Below, in pieces: positions 52,250 to 61,271 of a stretch of 64,000 nucleotides of DNA. A program made the translations under genes and the position numbers. The notes under the pieces are model-generated. The model was not told where the DNA came from and did not search any database. It saw only the letters and a list, made by a program, of their open reading frames with translations. Source of the DNA: Devosia submarina (GTDB lineage: Bacteria > Pseudomonadota > Alphaproteobacteria > Rhizobiales > Devosiaceae); assembly GCF_003056345.1 (NCBI RefSeq), contig NZ_PYWB01000007.1, positions 62,001 to 126,000 of the forward strand, read 5' to 3'. The stretch's first letter is position 1, and every line of letters begins with the position of its first letter.

Positions 52250-54442
52250 ATGAAGAACAGCTCTCGGGCAGTACTCCTTGCATCGGTTGTGGGTCTGACA
52301 GTGATTGCCCCCATCACCTACGCGGCCAAGGAAGTTATCGTTTTGGTTCGCTCCGGCGCTATAGACGGCGCGGCGACCCCGACGCCCGCAACGTCCGAGA
52401 TCGCGCCCTTCTCCTTTTCCGATGTTGAACCGGTCGACATGGTTCAAACGGCATCCATTCCGGCGGCTCCGGCGCCCCTGGTTGCCAGTGTACGGCCTGT
52501 CCCATTGCGTGCTGAGACTTCGCCTCTGAAGAGCGTAGTGTCGGAGGAGGTTGCGCCCAAACCTGTCCAAGCGTCTGCAGAGTTCCTGAAGGCTCTCGAA
52601 ACGCTGGGTGATGGTGACATCGCGGGGGCACTTGAGCAGGCTTCAGCGCTGAAAAGCGCGGTGGAGCGGCGGACCATTCAATGGGCTGCGATCCACTTCA
52701 ATGCAGGCAAAGTCGACCATAACACCATCAAGGCGTTCATGGCAGAAGTGCCCGAATTTGCCAGCAGCGATGTTTTCCGGACGCGGCTCGAGCAATCCTT
52801 GGTCTGGTCCAATCTTTCGGCTGATGAATTCCTGACGGAATTGGGCGACCAACCTCAAACGATTGAAGGGCAGATCGTGCTCGCCAGGGCTCTTCTTGCC
52901 GATGGCGACAAGGCCGCTGCACAGGAACTGGTGCGAAAAATCTGGTCCGAGAACTTCCTCACGCGCAGCCAGGAAAAGCGCGTGCTGGACAGCTTCAGGA
53001 GCCTGCTGGACCGTGAAACGCACTGGCAGCGCGCCATGCATTTGATGATGCATGACCGCGCCAAGGGCAGCGAGCGGCTTTTGCCGTTCCTCTCCAAGGC
53101 GCAGGCTACGCTGGTCAAGGCGCGAGCTGCGGTTTCGCGCGATGAGGCGGACGCAAAGGCCCAGCTCGACAATGTCGATCCGAGCATGAAGACCAATCCG
53201 GTCTATATCTATTCACGCGTGCAGCGCGCGCGGCAATTCGAACTTTGGGAAAGTGCAGCCGAATGGCTGGCCAAGGCGCCGGCGGACGTGCCGGATGCGG
53301 CCGAATGGTGGTATGAGCGCCGTTCACTGATTCGCAAATTCATGGATCTCGGCGAGCATCGCCTCGCCTTCGAGGTAGCCGATGGCTATCGGGACGGACC
53401 CGAAGCGCGCATGGTGGAAGCCCATTTCCATGCGGGCTGGATCGCCCTCGCCTTTCTGGATGACGCCGAAGCGGCCAAGCGCCACTTCAGCGAGATGACC
53501 AAGCATACCACCCTGCCCGACAGCATCAGCCAGGCCAATTATTGGCTCGGGCGTGCCAACAGCAAGCTGGGCGACCTTGAAGGTGCACAGGCTGCGTTCG
53601 AGGCTGCCGCCAAGTTTAGCACGGTGTTCTATGGTCAGCTGGCGCTGGCTGAACTGGGTCATCACGGTGTGGATATCCGGCCCGAACCCGATGCGCGGGA
53701 TCGCATGGCGCTGTTTGAAGGCAATTCCGTAGTTCAGGCCGTGCGCCTGCTGGCGGCAAGCAACAAGAAAAGCATGGCAACGACCCTGCTGCGCCAATAC
53801 AGCAATGGCCTGCAGCATGGTGGCGAGTTTCTGCTTGCCTCCAAACTGGCGCAGGAATTGGACGCGCCGCAGCTGTCGATTGCAATTGCAGCCACCGCCG
53901 AAGGCAATGGCGTTCCGCTTGATAGCCTGGCCTTTCCGCACAACGCTCTGCCCCCAAGCGCAAAACTAGGCACCGAACGGGCTGCTGTTTTCGCTGTAGC
54001 GCGTCAGGAATCGATGTTCCAGATCGACGCCGAGTCCCATGTCGGCGCGCGCGGGTTGATGCAGCTTATGCCTGGCACGGCCAAGGAAGTGGCGGAGGCT
54101 GTGGGCGTCGACTATTCGCCCGCGCGGCTGGTCAGCGACGCGTCCTATAATGCCCTGCTCGGCTCCACATACCTCGGCAAGCAGCTGGACCGCTATGACG
54201 GCTCGCTGGTGTTGGCGGCTGCCGCTTATAATGCAGGCGCTGGCAATGCCAACAAATGGATCAAGGCCTATGGCGATCCCCGTGACAGCGACGTGGATGC
54301 GGTGAGCTGGGTGGAGCGCATTCCGTTTCAGGAAACCCGGACCTATGTGAAGCGCGTGCTCGGCAATTACCTGGTTTATCGCGCGCAGATGGGCGATGCT
54401 CGCATGACCCTGAAACAGGCGTTGCGCACAATCGACGAATAG
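52250..54442 (+). CDS. slt: Soluble lytic murein transglycosylase
   Basis: This 730-residue periplasmic enzyme cleaves peptidoglycan to 1,6-anhydro-muropeptides. It has a signal peptide (MKNSSRAVLLASVVGLTV...), a long alpha-superhelical U and L region from about 70 to 560, and a C-terminal SLT domain. The catalytic glutamate is Glu587 in ARQESMFQIDAESHV, followed by ARGLMQLMPGTA and AAAAYNAGAGN. The ATG at 52250 has AGGA upstream; a longer frame starting at 52202 is unlikely. Its anhydro-muropeptide products link to the murQ and nagA genes further along. Confidence 0.9.
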   Translation: MKNSSRAVLLASVVGLTVIAPITYAAKEVIVLVRSGAIDGAATPTPATSEIAPFSFSDVEPVDMVQTASIPAAPAPLVASVRPVPLRAETSPLKSVVSEEVAPKPVQASAEFLKALETLGDGDIAGALEQASALKSAVERRTIQWAAIHFNAGKVDHNTIKAFMAEVPEFASSDVFRTRLEQSLVWSNLSADEFLTELGDQPQTIEGQIVLARALLADGDKAAAQELVRKIWSENFLTRSQEKRVLDSFRSLLDRETHWQRAMHLMMHDRAKGSERLLPFLSKAQATLVKARAAVSRDEADAKAQLDNVDPSMKTNPVYIYSRVQRARQFELWESAAEWLAKAPADVPDAAEWWYERRSLIRKFMDLGEHRLAFEVADGYRDGPEARMVEAHFHAGWIALAFLDDAEAAKRHFSEMTKHTTLPDSISQANYWLGRANSKLGDLEGAQAAFEAAAKFSTVFYGQLALAELGHHGVDIRPEPDARDRMALFEGNSVVQAVRLLAASNKKSMATTLLRQYSNGLQHGGEFLLASKLAQELDAPQLSIAIAATAEGNGVPLDSLAFPHNALPPSAKLGTERAAVFAVARQESMFQIDAESHVGARGLMQLMPGTAKEVAEAVGVDYSPARLVSDASYNALLGSTYLGKQLDRYDGSLVLAAAAYNAGAGNANKWIKAYGDPRDSDVDAVSWVERIPFQETRTYVKRVLGNYLVYRAQMGDARMTLKQALRTIDE

Positions 54443-54481
54443 TGGTTGAGCGGGGCACGCGCTTCATCCTAGATAGCGCCA

Positions 54482-55411
54482 ATGCCCCGCCCCAGAACTT
54501 TTCCCGTCGATCATCCGCCCTTTGCAGCTCTGCCGGTCGCGCCCGTCGCGTTGGCTAGTGGTCAGCGCGCCATGGTGCATGTGAGCGGGGAATGGTCGCG
54601 GCAAGCGCTCCCGCTAGTGTGTATCCCTGGCTATCAGCGGAACATGACGGACTTTGCCGATTTCGAGCAATATTTCCGCAGAGCAAGCGGTGGCGACTGG
54701 CCGATCGTGCTGGTCGATCTGCCTGGTCGAGGTCGTGCAGATAACCGCGAGAAGGCGGAAGATTATAGCTCCCTGGCGGATGCTCGTGATGTCGCTTCGG
54801 TGCTGGCTGCGCTCGGCGTCCCTCAGGCGATCTTTTTTGGCCAGGGACATGGCGGGCAGGTCAGCATGGCGCTGGCTGCCGAGCACCCACTTCTTGTTGC
54901 CGGAACGATCCTCCTCGACGCAGGGCCAGTGACCGACTCCCGCTGCATTGTGCGGCTGCGCAATAATGTGGCGCATGTGGAAGCGCTTCGCGGCAGGGCT
55001 GTGCTCGCAGGCTTCCGGCGCATCCTGGCTGGCGATTATCCCGAGTTGCCGCCGGGGCAGCTCGATAAACTTATCGGGCGAACGCATTTTATCGACAAGC
55101 ACGGACGCGCTAAACCGCTTTACGACAAGCGTTTGATCAGCGCGCTCGCAAGCATCAATTTTGATGACGTCCTCGCGCCACAATGGCCGCTGTTCGATGC
55201 GCTGCGCTGCGCACCCTTGATGCTGATCCGCACGCAATTGACGGATCAGCTGCGGCGCCAGACTTTCGATGAAATGACCCGCCGCAGGCGCGGCGCTGCG
55301 ATGCTGACGATTGAGGGACAAGGATCCCCTGCCCTGTTGAACAAGGCTGCCGAAGTCGAAGCAATTGCAGGCTTCGTCCGTGCGACCAGCAAGCGGCGAT
55401 TCGCGGCCTAA
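54482..55411 (+). CDS. Alpha/beta hydrolase-fold protein, catalytic triad degenerate
   Basis: This 309-residue protein is clearly an alpha/beta hydrolase: LVCIPGYQRN near residue 45, LVDLPGRGRA at 77-86 and a helix-turn after strand 5. The nucleophile elbow GxSxG reads GQGHGG, with Gly122 where serine belongs (codon GGA). The expected His near residue 280 is Gln280 in TIEGQGSP. Asp255 is kept. It should therefore not be an ordinary esterase. It could be a binding protein, a pseudoenzyme or use another mechanism. It lies 39 bases after slt and may be co-transcribed. Confidence 0.8.
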   Translation: MPRPRTFPVDHPPFAALPVAPVALASGQRAMVHVSGEWSRQALPLVCIPGYQRNMTDFADFEQYFRRASGGDWPIVLVDLPGRGRADNREKAEDYSSLADARDVASVLAALGVPQAIFFGQGHGGQVSMALAAEHPLLVAGTILLDAGPVTDSRCIVRLRNNVAHVEALRGRAVLAGFRRILAGDYPELPPGQLDKLIGRTHFIDKHGRAKPLYDKRLISALASINFDDVLAPQWPLFDALRCAPLMLIRTQLTDQLRRQTFDEMTRRRRGAAMLTIEGQGSPALLNKAAEVEAIAGFVRATSKRRFAA

Positions 55412-55422
55412 TTGGCAGGCTC

Positions 55423-57084
55423 TCAAAGCTCCGAAGCAATCTTGACGACGATCCGGCGGTTTAAAGCCTTTCCTTCCGGTGTCGTATTGTCGGCGATCGG
55501 ATTGCTCTCACCATATCCCAGGGCATAAAGCCGTTCCGGCGCTACGCCGCGCTCAATGAGGGCGTTCACCACGGCCTCGGCTCGCGCAACGGACAAGGCA
55601 AGATTGAGCTGCTCGTCGCCATCGGCGTCGGTATGGCCTTCGACGTGAATGGCAGTAGCGGGACAGGCACCAAGATCAGCTGCTAGTTCATCCAAGGCAG
55701 GCGCTGAGTCTGGCGTGATCTGAGCGGCTCCAGAACGGAACAGGATGGCGTTACGCGCCGAAAATTCAGCGAGCGGCGCTTCGCAGGCGGCCAAACCTTC
55801 ATTGTTCATCGGCGTTGGTGCTTCTACAGCAATTTGCTGCATTGGATCAGGCACGGCAATTAGGGCAATGTCCGTCTTCCATATTTTTTGCCTGCCTGAC
55901 GCATCTAATGCATCTAGGACAGCCTCGCGCGACGGAGCGTCTCGCGCAGTCCCTGAAAGCGACCAAGTGCCTTGGGCAAAGGTCAAAGAACCTTCATCTA
56001 GCAGCATCAGCGCGCGCACACCTGCTTCTGCCTGCATGACGAAGTCGGCGGGAGCGCCACCGCTTATACTCACGGCATCAATATTGCCGCCGCTTATGGC
56101 CGCGAAAAAGCGAAGGGCGGGTTCGGCGGGAACCTGGCCACTAAAAATCATTGAGTCATCACCGGCCTTTGTAGCAGAAAATGCATATTCCGGATTAACA
56201 GCGGTGGGCTCGCTAAGTGGGGTATCGGCAGGCGCCGCCACCGCCAGTGACCATCCGGACGCGGCGAGTTGCTGCCGTTCGAAGTCCCTTTCAATGGCCG
56301 CTTTGTCGGCTCGGCTACTTGCGGTTCCAGACAGAACCCAAGCCTTACCATCAAAACTGACTTGTCCCTCCTCCAGTTCTTTCAGAAGGCTTATGCCGGT
56401 CCTGGCGGATGACGAAAACGCGTCGGGCTGGCCGGAGGCGAAACGGAACTGCGCCTTTGCAGTGGGACCAGCCGATGCGAGCAGGATCTTCTCGAGCGCG
56501 GGATCCGGCACCATGCCGCTGAGGATCACAGCTCCATCTGCGCTTTTTTGTGCCCGCCACTCGTAAGTGTCCGCAGCTGGCGCAAGAACTTCGAAGCTTG
56601 CGAGAACGAAACCGGAAGGCATGTCAGCGGCAACAGCTTTCGTTACTGCAACGAAATCATCCTCGCTGCTGGCCACGCCATTCACGGTGATAGCATTCTC
56701 GCGCAAGGCGAACCGGCCTTCGGCAAGCCGATCCAGAATGGCGAGGCCAAAGTCCAACGCCTCTGCATAATTATCAGGCGCTCCGCTTCCGAGCCGCATC
56801 CATTGCGTATCTACGTTTGAACGAGCTGCCAGTTCTGTTCTGAGGTTTTCGTCCGGCACATAGCCGTCAAAGATTGTAGCGCCGGCGGCTTGACGCGTCG
56901 CGGTGACCCAGTAATCCGCTACTTTGGGCAGTGGCAGTTCGGTGATCGAACCGGCCGAACGATCCTGAACTTGCTTCGTTTGGGCAAGACTCAAAGCAGG
57001 GTTCAATACGAGGAAACAGGAAAAGCATAGCGCCGGGATAAAGGATGTTCTTGCCGTCGTAACGTTCAGTTTCTTCGTAGTCAT
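55423..57084 (-). CDS. OmpA-family outer-membrane protein with triple repeat
   Basis: This 553-residue protein has a signal peptide at about 1-35, three tandem repeats of about 115 residues (about 58-170, 174-287 and 300-411), and a C-terminal OmpA-like peptidoglycan-binding domain (about 440-553). The OmpA domain has the usual FRSGAAQITPDSA, VEGHTDADG, ARAEAVVNALIERG and LNRRI. Each repeat opens with a pattern such as ADGAVILSGMVPDPAL and closes with WVLSGTASSRAD; the V-x-G-x-A/S cores recall BON domains. No N-terminal beta-barrel is evident. It probably tethers or spaces the outer membrane and wall. Confidence 0.82.
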   Translation of the reverse strand: MTTKKLNVTTARTSFIPALCFSCFLVLNPALSLAQTKQVQDRSAGSITELPLPKVADYWVTATRQAAGATIFDGYVPDENLRTELAARSNVDTQWMRLGSGAPDNYAEALDFGLAILDRLAEGRFALRENAITVNGVASSEDDFVAVTKAVAADMPSGFVLASFEVLAPAADTYEWRAQKSADGAVILSGMVPDPALEKILLASAGPTAKAQFRFASGQPDAFSSSARTGISLLKELEEGQVSFDGKAWVLSGTASSRADKAAIERDFERQQLAASGWSLAVAAPADTPLSEPTAVNPEYAFSATKAGDDSMIFSGQVPAEPALRFFAAISGGNIDAVSISGGAPADFVMQAEAGVRALMLLDEGSLTFAQGTWSLSGTARDAPSREAVLDALDASGRQKIWKTDIALIAVPDPMQQIAVEAPTPMNNEGLAACEAPLAEFSARNAILFRSGAAQITPDSAPALDELAADLGACPATAIHVEGHTDADGDEQLNLALSVARAEAVVNALIERGVAPERLYALGYGESNPIADNTTPEGKALNRRIVVKIASEL

Positions 57085-57208
57085 TTTTGTCCCGTTTGAT
57101 GCCGCCGGGGAACACTAAAGAAGTTTGGCGCTGAACGGAAACGTTGCTGCGGCACGAAACTGGCTTTCCCGTGCAATATTTCCTTTGGAACAAGCGCCCA
57201 GAATAGCA

Positions 57209-57234
57209 AAAGGCCCGGCTTGCGCCGGGCCTTT
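57209..57234 (-). terminator. Rho-independent terminator of the porin gene
   Basis: AAAGGCCCGGC and GCCGGGCCTTT form an 11-bp perfect stem with a 4-base loop that reads GCAA on the porin strand, followed by TTTTGC. It is 22 bases after the porin stop and is a strong terminator. Confidence 0.85.
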
Positions 57235-57256
57235 CGTATGGGTCTTCGATCTAAGC

Positions 57257-58660
57257 TTATTCGAAGGTCTTGGCTGCCTTGAAGGTGACCTTGTAGGCTT
57301 CAGTGCTGTTGACTTCGCCACGAACGGACGAGGTGAAACCACCGCCAGGAGCCCAAGCCAGTTCGGCTGCACCGTAGATGATTTCTTCATCGACAGGAAC
57401 GCCGCCCGAGCCTTCAACGGTGAAGTGGTCACCGAGGTAGGCACCGATTTCACCAGTTGCCTTGATGGTTTCGGTCAGAGCCGCAACGACCTGAACAGCC
57501 ACCTGGGTGGTGTCGAAATCATTGAGGTCGTCGTGGAAATAACGAGCGGCCAAGTTGATGCTGACACCTTCGGTGACGCCAACGCCAACCGAGCCGCCGA
57601 AGCCATAGTCTGTCCAGTCAGCACCGAAATCGGTGTCGACGTCCGCAAACTCACCCGACAGGGCGAGCTTGAACAGGTCGAACGTGCCTTCCACAGAGAG
57701 CAAGCCGTTCAGCACGTTGCCAGCGCCCTGGCCCTTGATGCTGCTGCCGAACTTGTAGTTGTCCAGATAAGCGACTGCGCCGCGAACCTTGAACGCATCG
57801 AAGGTGCCGGTTGCGCCAGCATGGATCGCCCACGACTCCACGTCGCCGTCCAGGATGCCGAAAGCCAGACCGGTGACGTGAGCGGTGATGTTTTCGCCAG
57901 CATAGCCAACAACACCAACCAGGGTGCCGTGCTGCCAAGCAGGAGGAACTTCGCCACGAAGCAGGTCGCTATCGCCATTCAGGTCTTCGAGACCAAGACC
58001 GACATTGACGCCGTTGCCGAGGTCGGAAACGACCTGGATCGAGTGACCGCCGAGACGATCGTCATCACCGTCAACGCCAACGCCCTTGCCGTCGATGCCG
58101 TCGGAGGTGAAGAGGCCGAGAACGTTGAAGGGCGAGTCATCGCCGAGGTTAGCGATCGAGCCCTTCTTACCGGCCATGATTACGGTGGTGTCACCGATCG
58201 AGACATAAGCCTCGTCGATGAAGAGACCGTCTGGCTCGCCGTCGGAGTCGAAGTCGAACGGATCGACGTCGTCTTCCTGCGTACGGGTGAAGTCAACTTC
58301 CTTGATCTTGATCACGGCCTTGGCAGCGCCGAAATCGCTCGAAGCGGTGCCGACGAACTGCAGCCATGCTTCAACCTTGGAAGTCCAGTCACCGACGTCA
58401 TCGCCGTACGAGGTACGACGGGTGCTGTCGAAGGTGCGAGCAACGTCGGCTTCAGGAGCGCGGTAGTCGCCCCAGTTGAATTCGTAGGAGACGCCGCCCG
58501 AGATCTGCAGGCAGTTGGTGTCGGACGAGATCGTCAGACCCGACAGACCCAGCTCGTCGCAAACGTCGAGCGAGGTGAGAACGCCCAGATCAGCAGCGAA
58601 GCCAGCGGTCGAGAGACCGGCAGCAGCAACAGAACCGAGGATAAGGCTCTTGAGTTTCAT
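57257..58660 (-). CDS. Alphaproteobacterial porin (Porin_2 family)
   Basis: This 467-residue outer-membrane porin begins with a signal peptide (MKLKSLILGSVAAAGL... ending GFAADL). The mature part opens DVCDELGLSGLTISSDT, with the two cysteines typical of Porin_2 proteins, and continues with short amphipathic beta-strands and acidic loops such as DVDPFDFDSDGEPDG. It ends in Phe-Glu. The ATG at 58660 has GGAGGT 7 bases upstream and was chosen over an upstream start. Codon use is strongly biased, which fits an abundant protein. It has a strong terminator and a structured leader. Confidence 0.9.
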   Translation of the reverse strand: MKLKSLILGSVAAAGLSTAGFAADLGVLTSLDVCDELGLSGLTISSDTNCLQISGGVSYEFNWGDYRAPEADVARTFDSTRRTSYGDDVGDWTSKVEAWLQFVGTASSDFGAAKAVIKIKEVDFTRTQEDDVDPFDFDSDGEPDGLFIDEAYVSIGDTTVIMAGKKGSIANLGDDSPFNVLGLFTSDGIDGKGVGVDGDDDRLGGHSIQVVSDLGNGVNVGLGLEDLNGDSDLLRGEVPPAWQHGTLVGVVGYAGENITAHVTGLAFGILDGDVESWAIHAGATGTFDAFKVRGAVAYLDNYKFGSSIKGQGAGNVLNGLLSVEGTFDLFKLALSGEFADVDTDFGADWTDYGFGGSVGVGVTEGVSINLAARYFHDDLNDFDTTQVAVQVVAALTETIKATGEIGAYLGDHFTVEGSGGVPVDEEIIYGAAELAWAPGGGFTSSVRGEVNSTEAYKVTFKAAKTFE

Positions 58661-59082
58661 TGGTTGACCTCCAAAGTCAGTCATTCTTAGTGCCGGTTAC
58701 CCAGCGGTTTGCCGTAACGCGACCACACTATTCGTGGTGCAGTGTGTTGCCGTCGCGTTGCGACCGGCAAACGATCCCATGCATGGATTCGCAAGACCCA
58801 CTCTACGCATGGCGGGGAACTACGCAATCGTGCAAAAGCCCTTTTGGCCCCGCCACAATCTGGTTGCACTTGTGTTGTTGCAGATTCAGCACACCAGCGG
58901 AAAGGACCTGTTTACCTTGGTTAACAGAGTGTTAATTAACGGGTAATTGCAGTCACTTAGCGGCTTAATGCCGTGCGGACGAGCTCATCTCGGCTCATTC
59001 AGCGGGCCTTATTTCTCGGAGAGAGTTGTGATCGCAATGTGGCAGATGTGGCGCCGCTGGATTGCGCATGTTGCGCCGGTGG
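58661..59082. other. 422-base porin upstream region
   Basis: No gene is seen between the porin start and the end of nagA. It contains a strong GGAGGT site before the porin, a long inverted repeat at 58707-58772 and A/T-rich sequence near 58915-58945 that probably holds the porin promoter (candidate TTGGTTAACAGAG / TTAATTAA-type elements; not assigned precisely). Confidence 0.5.
58707..58772 (-). repeat. Large inverted repeat upstream of the porin
   Basis: Three consecutive segments pair: GTTTGCCG (58707-58714), AACGCGAC (58716-58723) and CACACT (58724-58729) with AGTGTG (58741-58746), GTCGCGTT (58752-58759) and CGGCAAAC (58765-58772), a total of 22 base pairs with small interior gaps. It lies 47 bases before the start codon, so it probably forms a stem in the porin mRNA leader or a protein-binding site. 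Confidence 0.6.
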
Positions 59083-60246
59083 TCAGCAGGCGCTGAACAC
59101 GGACTGGCCTGCAATCCAGGTGGAGGCGACTTCGTGCTGGCCAGTTAAATGGACAAAGCTCGCGACAGCGCCCGGTCGGAGGTGCCCGAATTCTGATTGC
59201 ACGCCCAGCGCCTCGGCCGGGTAGAGCGATGCCATTCGAAGAGCATCAGCCAGAGGGACATCGATCCGGTCCACCAGGAAGCGAACAGCCTCGATCATGT
59301 CGAGATCGGCACCGGCGAGCGTTCCGTCGGCAAGGCGCAGGGCTCCATTGGAGCGAGTGATGGTGCGGCCGTTGAGTTGCAGCGTGGTGATATCTGTACC
59401 CGTTTGCGACATCGCATCGGTCACAAGGAACAGCCGCCCGGGACCGGTCTTGGCGCGGAGAGCGATCTGGATGGCGGCGGGATGAACGTGAATGCCGTCG
59501 GCAATCAGGCCCGCATGAACTTCCGACTTGGCGAGCGTGGCTCCGACAACGCCAGGTTCACGGCTGCCTAGCTGGCTCATCGCGTTGAAGAGGTGCGTGG
59601 CCATGCTTGCACCGGCATCAAACGCAGCAGCACTTACTTCATAGCCGGCGTCCGAATGACCAAGACTGACAACGATCCCGGCTCCTGAAAGAGCCGAAAT
59701 TTGCTCGCGCGTTACTGTTTCCGGGGCGACGGTGACCAGGAGGTTGGGCAAATCGTTCCGCAGGGCCAAGAGGCGAGACAGGTCCGTTTCGTCCATTGCA
59801 CGGATCAGCGAGGGGTCATGCGTGCCTTTGCGGGCGGTGGACAAATGCGGCCCTTCGAGATGAAGGCCCAGGAAGCCGGGAACGCCAATTTGAGCCGCCT
59901 CGCGCCCCGCCTGCATAGCAGCGAGATTCACTCCAACATTGTCGGTAATGAGCGTGGGCAAAAGCGCCGTAGTGCCAAATTGGGCGTGCGCGGCGCAAAT
60001 AGCCCGGATGGCGGGGAGGCTTGGGTCATTGTTGAAGAGGACACCGCCTCCGCCATTGACCTGCAGATCAACAAAGCCGGGAGCCAGAAAACCGCCACCC
60101 AGATGAACAGTTTCCGAATGCTTTGGAATGTCGGATCTCGCGACAATACCGACGACATGGCCGAACTCAATCAACAGTGCAGCGTTCTCGTGCCAGTCAA
60201 AGGCATCGAAAATGCGCGGGGCTGTAATGGCGAGCAGATCACTCAT
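59083..60246 (-). CDS. nagA: N-acetylglucosamine-6-phosphate deacetylase
   Basis: This 387-residue amidohydrolase removes acetate from GlcNAc-6-phosphate. The metal site and substrate blocks are visible: PGFVDLQVNGGGGVLFN, LGLHLEGPHLS (catalytic/metal Glu) and LVTDAMSQTG (active-site Asp). It overlaps the SIS gene upstream by 4 bases, and the GntR-SIS-NagA order is a conserved amino-sugar operon. It feeds glucosamine-6-phosphate to the SIS-domain enzyme. Confidence 0.92.
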   Translation of the reverse strand: MSDLLAITAPRIFDAFDWHENAALLIEFGHVVGIVARSDIPKHSETVHLGGGFLAPGFVDLQVNGGGGVLFNNDPSLPAIRAICAAHAQFGTTALLPTLITDNVGVNLAAMQAGREAAQIGVPGFLGLHLEGPHLSTARKGTHDPSLIRAMDETDLSRLLALRNDLPNLLVTVAPETVTREQISALSGAGIVVSLGHSDAGYEVSAAAFDAGASMATHLFNAMSQLGSREPGVVGATLAKSEVHAGLIADGIHVHPAAIQIALRAKTGPGRLFLVTDAMSQTGTDITTLQLNGRTITRSNGALRLADGTLAGADLDMIEAVRFLVDRIDVPLADALRMASLYPAEALGVQSEFGHLRPGAVASFVHLTGQHEVASTWIAGQSVFSAC

Positions 60247-61271
60247 ATCGTTTCGGTGACCTTTCTAAGCATAGCTGGTGCGTCTGGGTTGAAGCCACGA
60301 TGCAGCGCAAGGGCTTCAACAAAGCCGTAGAAGGATACGATCAGCGCCAACGGGTCAGTCAAGGGATGTCCAGTGAAGGCAAAGGGAAGCTTGAGGGCGG
60401 CACCGGGGCGATCGCTCGTGAGAAAGGCGAGCGCACCCTGCCCTGCCAATTTGTGCGCCATGTCGGCGACCGATGTCTCGGCGGCGTCGCGTGCGGCAAG
60501 CGCAAGAACGGGATAGCCGGGTGTTACAATCTGGACGGGACCGTGCATCACTTCGGCCGCACTATAGGCTTCGGCTTGGATGCCGCAGGTTTCCTTGAAC
60601 TTGAGGGCTGCTTCGTTAGCAATCGCAAAGCCCGGACCGCGGCCAAGCACGTATAGGGCATTACGCCCGTCCAGCGCAGAGATCAGGGGTGACCAGTCGC
60701 AAGCAATTGCATTGCGCAAGGAATTGGGGAGATCGGCAACAGCTCTGCTTAGCGCCTTGTCGTCGCTCCATCGAGCGATCAGGGACAGGCCCGCAACAAT
60801 GGACGCTGCAAAGGTCTTGGTGGCGGCAACGCTTTGTTCGAGCCCGGCATGGAGATCGATGGTGAAGTCGGCCGCTTGGTCAAGCGGCGAGCCACTTGTG
60901 TTGGTTATGACAATTGTCAGTCCGCCGGAGCGGCGAGCTGATTGCGTCATGCCGACTATGTCGGGGCTCTTGCCCGATTGGGAAATGGAAATTGAGGCGG
61001 CATGCCCCAGCTTGAGATCCTTGCCGTAGACCGAGGCGATAGACGGACCGATTGAAGCCACCGGGACCCCAAGCGTCAGTTCAATGGCATATTTGAGATA
61101 GGCGCAAGCATGATCCGATGAGCCGCGGGCTATGGTGGCAATAACAGCTGGATCACGATCTCGGAGCGCAGCTGCGGCGGCATCAAGAACGGGACCGCTT
61201 TCGCTGAGGAGATTTTCGACGACATCGGGAATTGCCTCGACCTCGCGGCGCATGTGGGTCTGACCAGTCAT
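60243..61271 (-). CDS. SIS-domain glucosamine-6-phosphate deaminase-like protein
   Basis: This 342-residue protein has two SIS (sugar isomerase) domains like the isomerase half of GlmS. It begins HMRREVEAIPDVVENLL, then ATIARGSSDHACAYLKY and SISQSGKSPDIVGMTQ, the phosphosugar-binding loops. Such proteins without the glutaminase domain act as GlcN-6-P deaminases (NagB-II) or related enzymes. It sits between gntR and nagA and overlaps both by 4 bases. The alternative AgaS-type role on other amino sugars cannot be excluded. Confidence 0.87.
   Translation of the reverse strand: MTGQTHMRREVEAIPDVVENLLSESGPVLDAAAAALRDRDPAVIATIARGSSDHACAYLKYAIELTLGVPVASIGPSIASVYGKDLKLGHAASISISQSGKSPDIVGMTQSARRSGGLTIVITNTSGSPLDQAADFTIDLHAGLEQSVAATKTFAASIVAGLSLIARWSDDKALSRAVADLPNSLRNAIACDWSPLISALDGRNALYVLGRGPGFAIANEAALKFKETCGIQAEAYSAAEVMHGPVQIVTPGYPVLALAARDAAETSVADMAHKLAGQGALAFLTSDRPGAALKLPFAFTGHPLTDPLALIVSFYGFVEALALHRGFNPDAPAMLRKVTETI

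Noticed and set aside
57125-58690. A 521-codon open frame on the + strand opposite the porin gene
   Set aside because: It is antisense to a porin with signal peptide, ribosome site and terminator. GC-rich genes often leave a long open frame on the opposite strand, and this one has no recognisable product.
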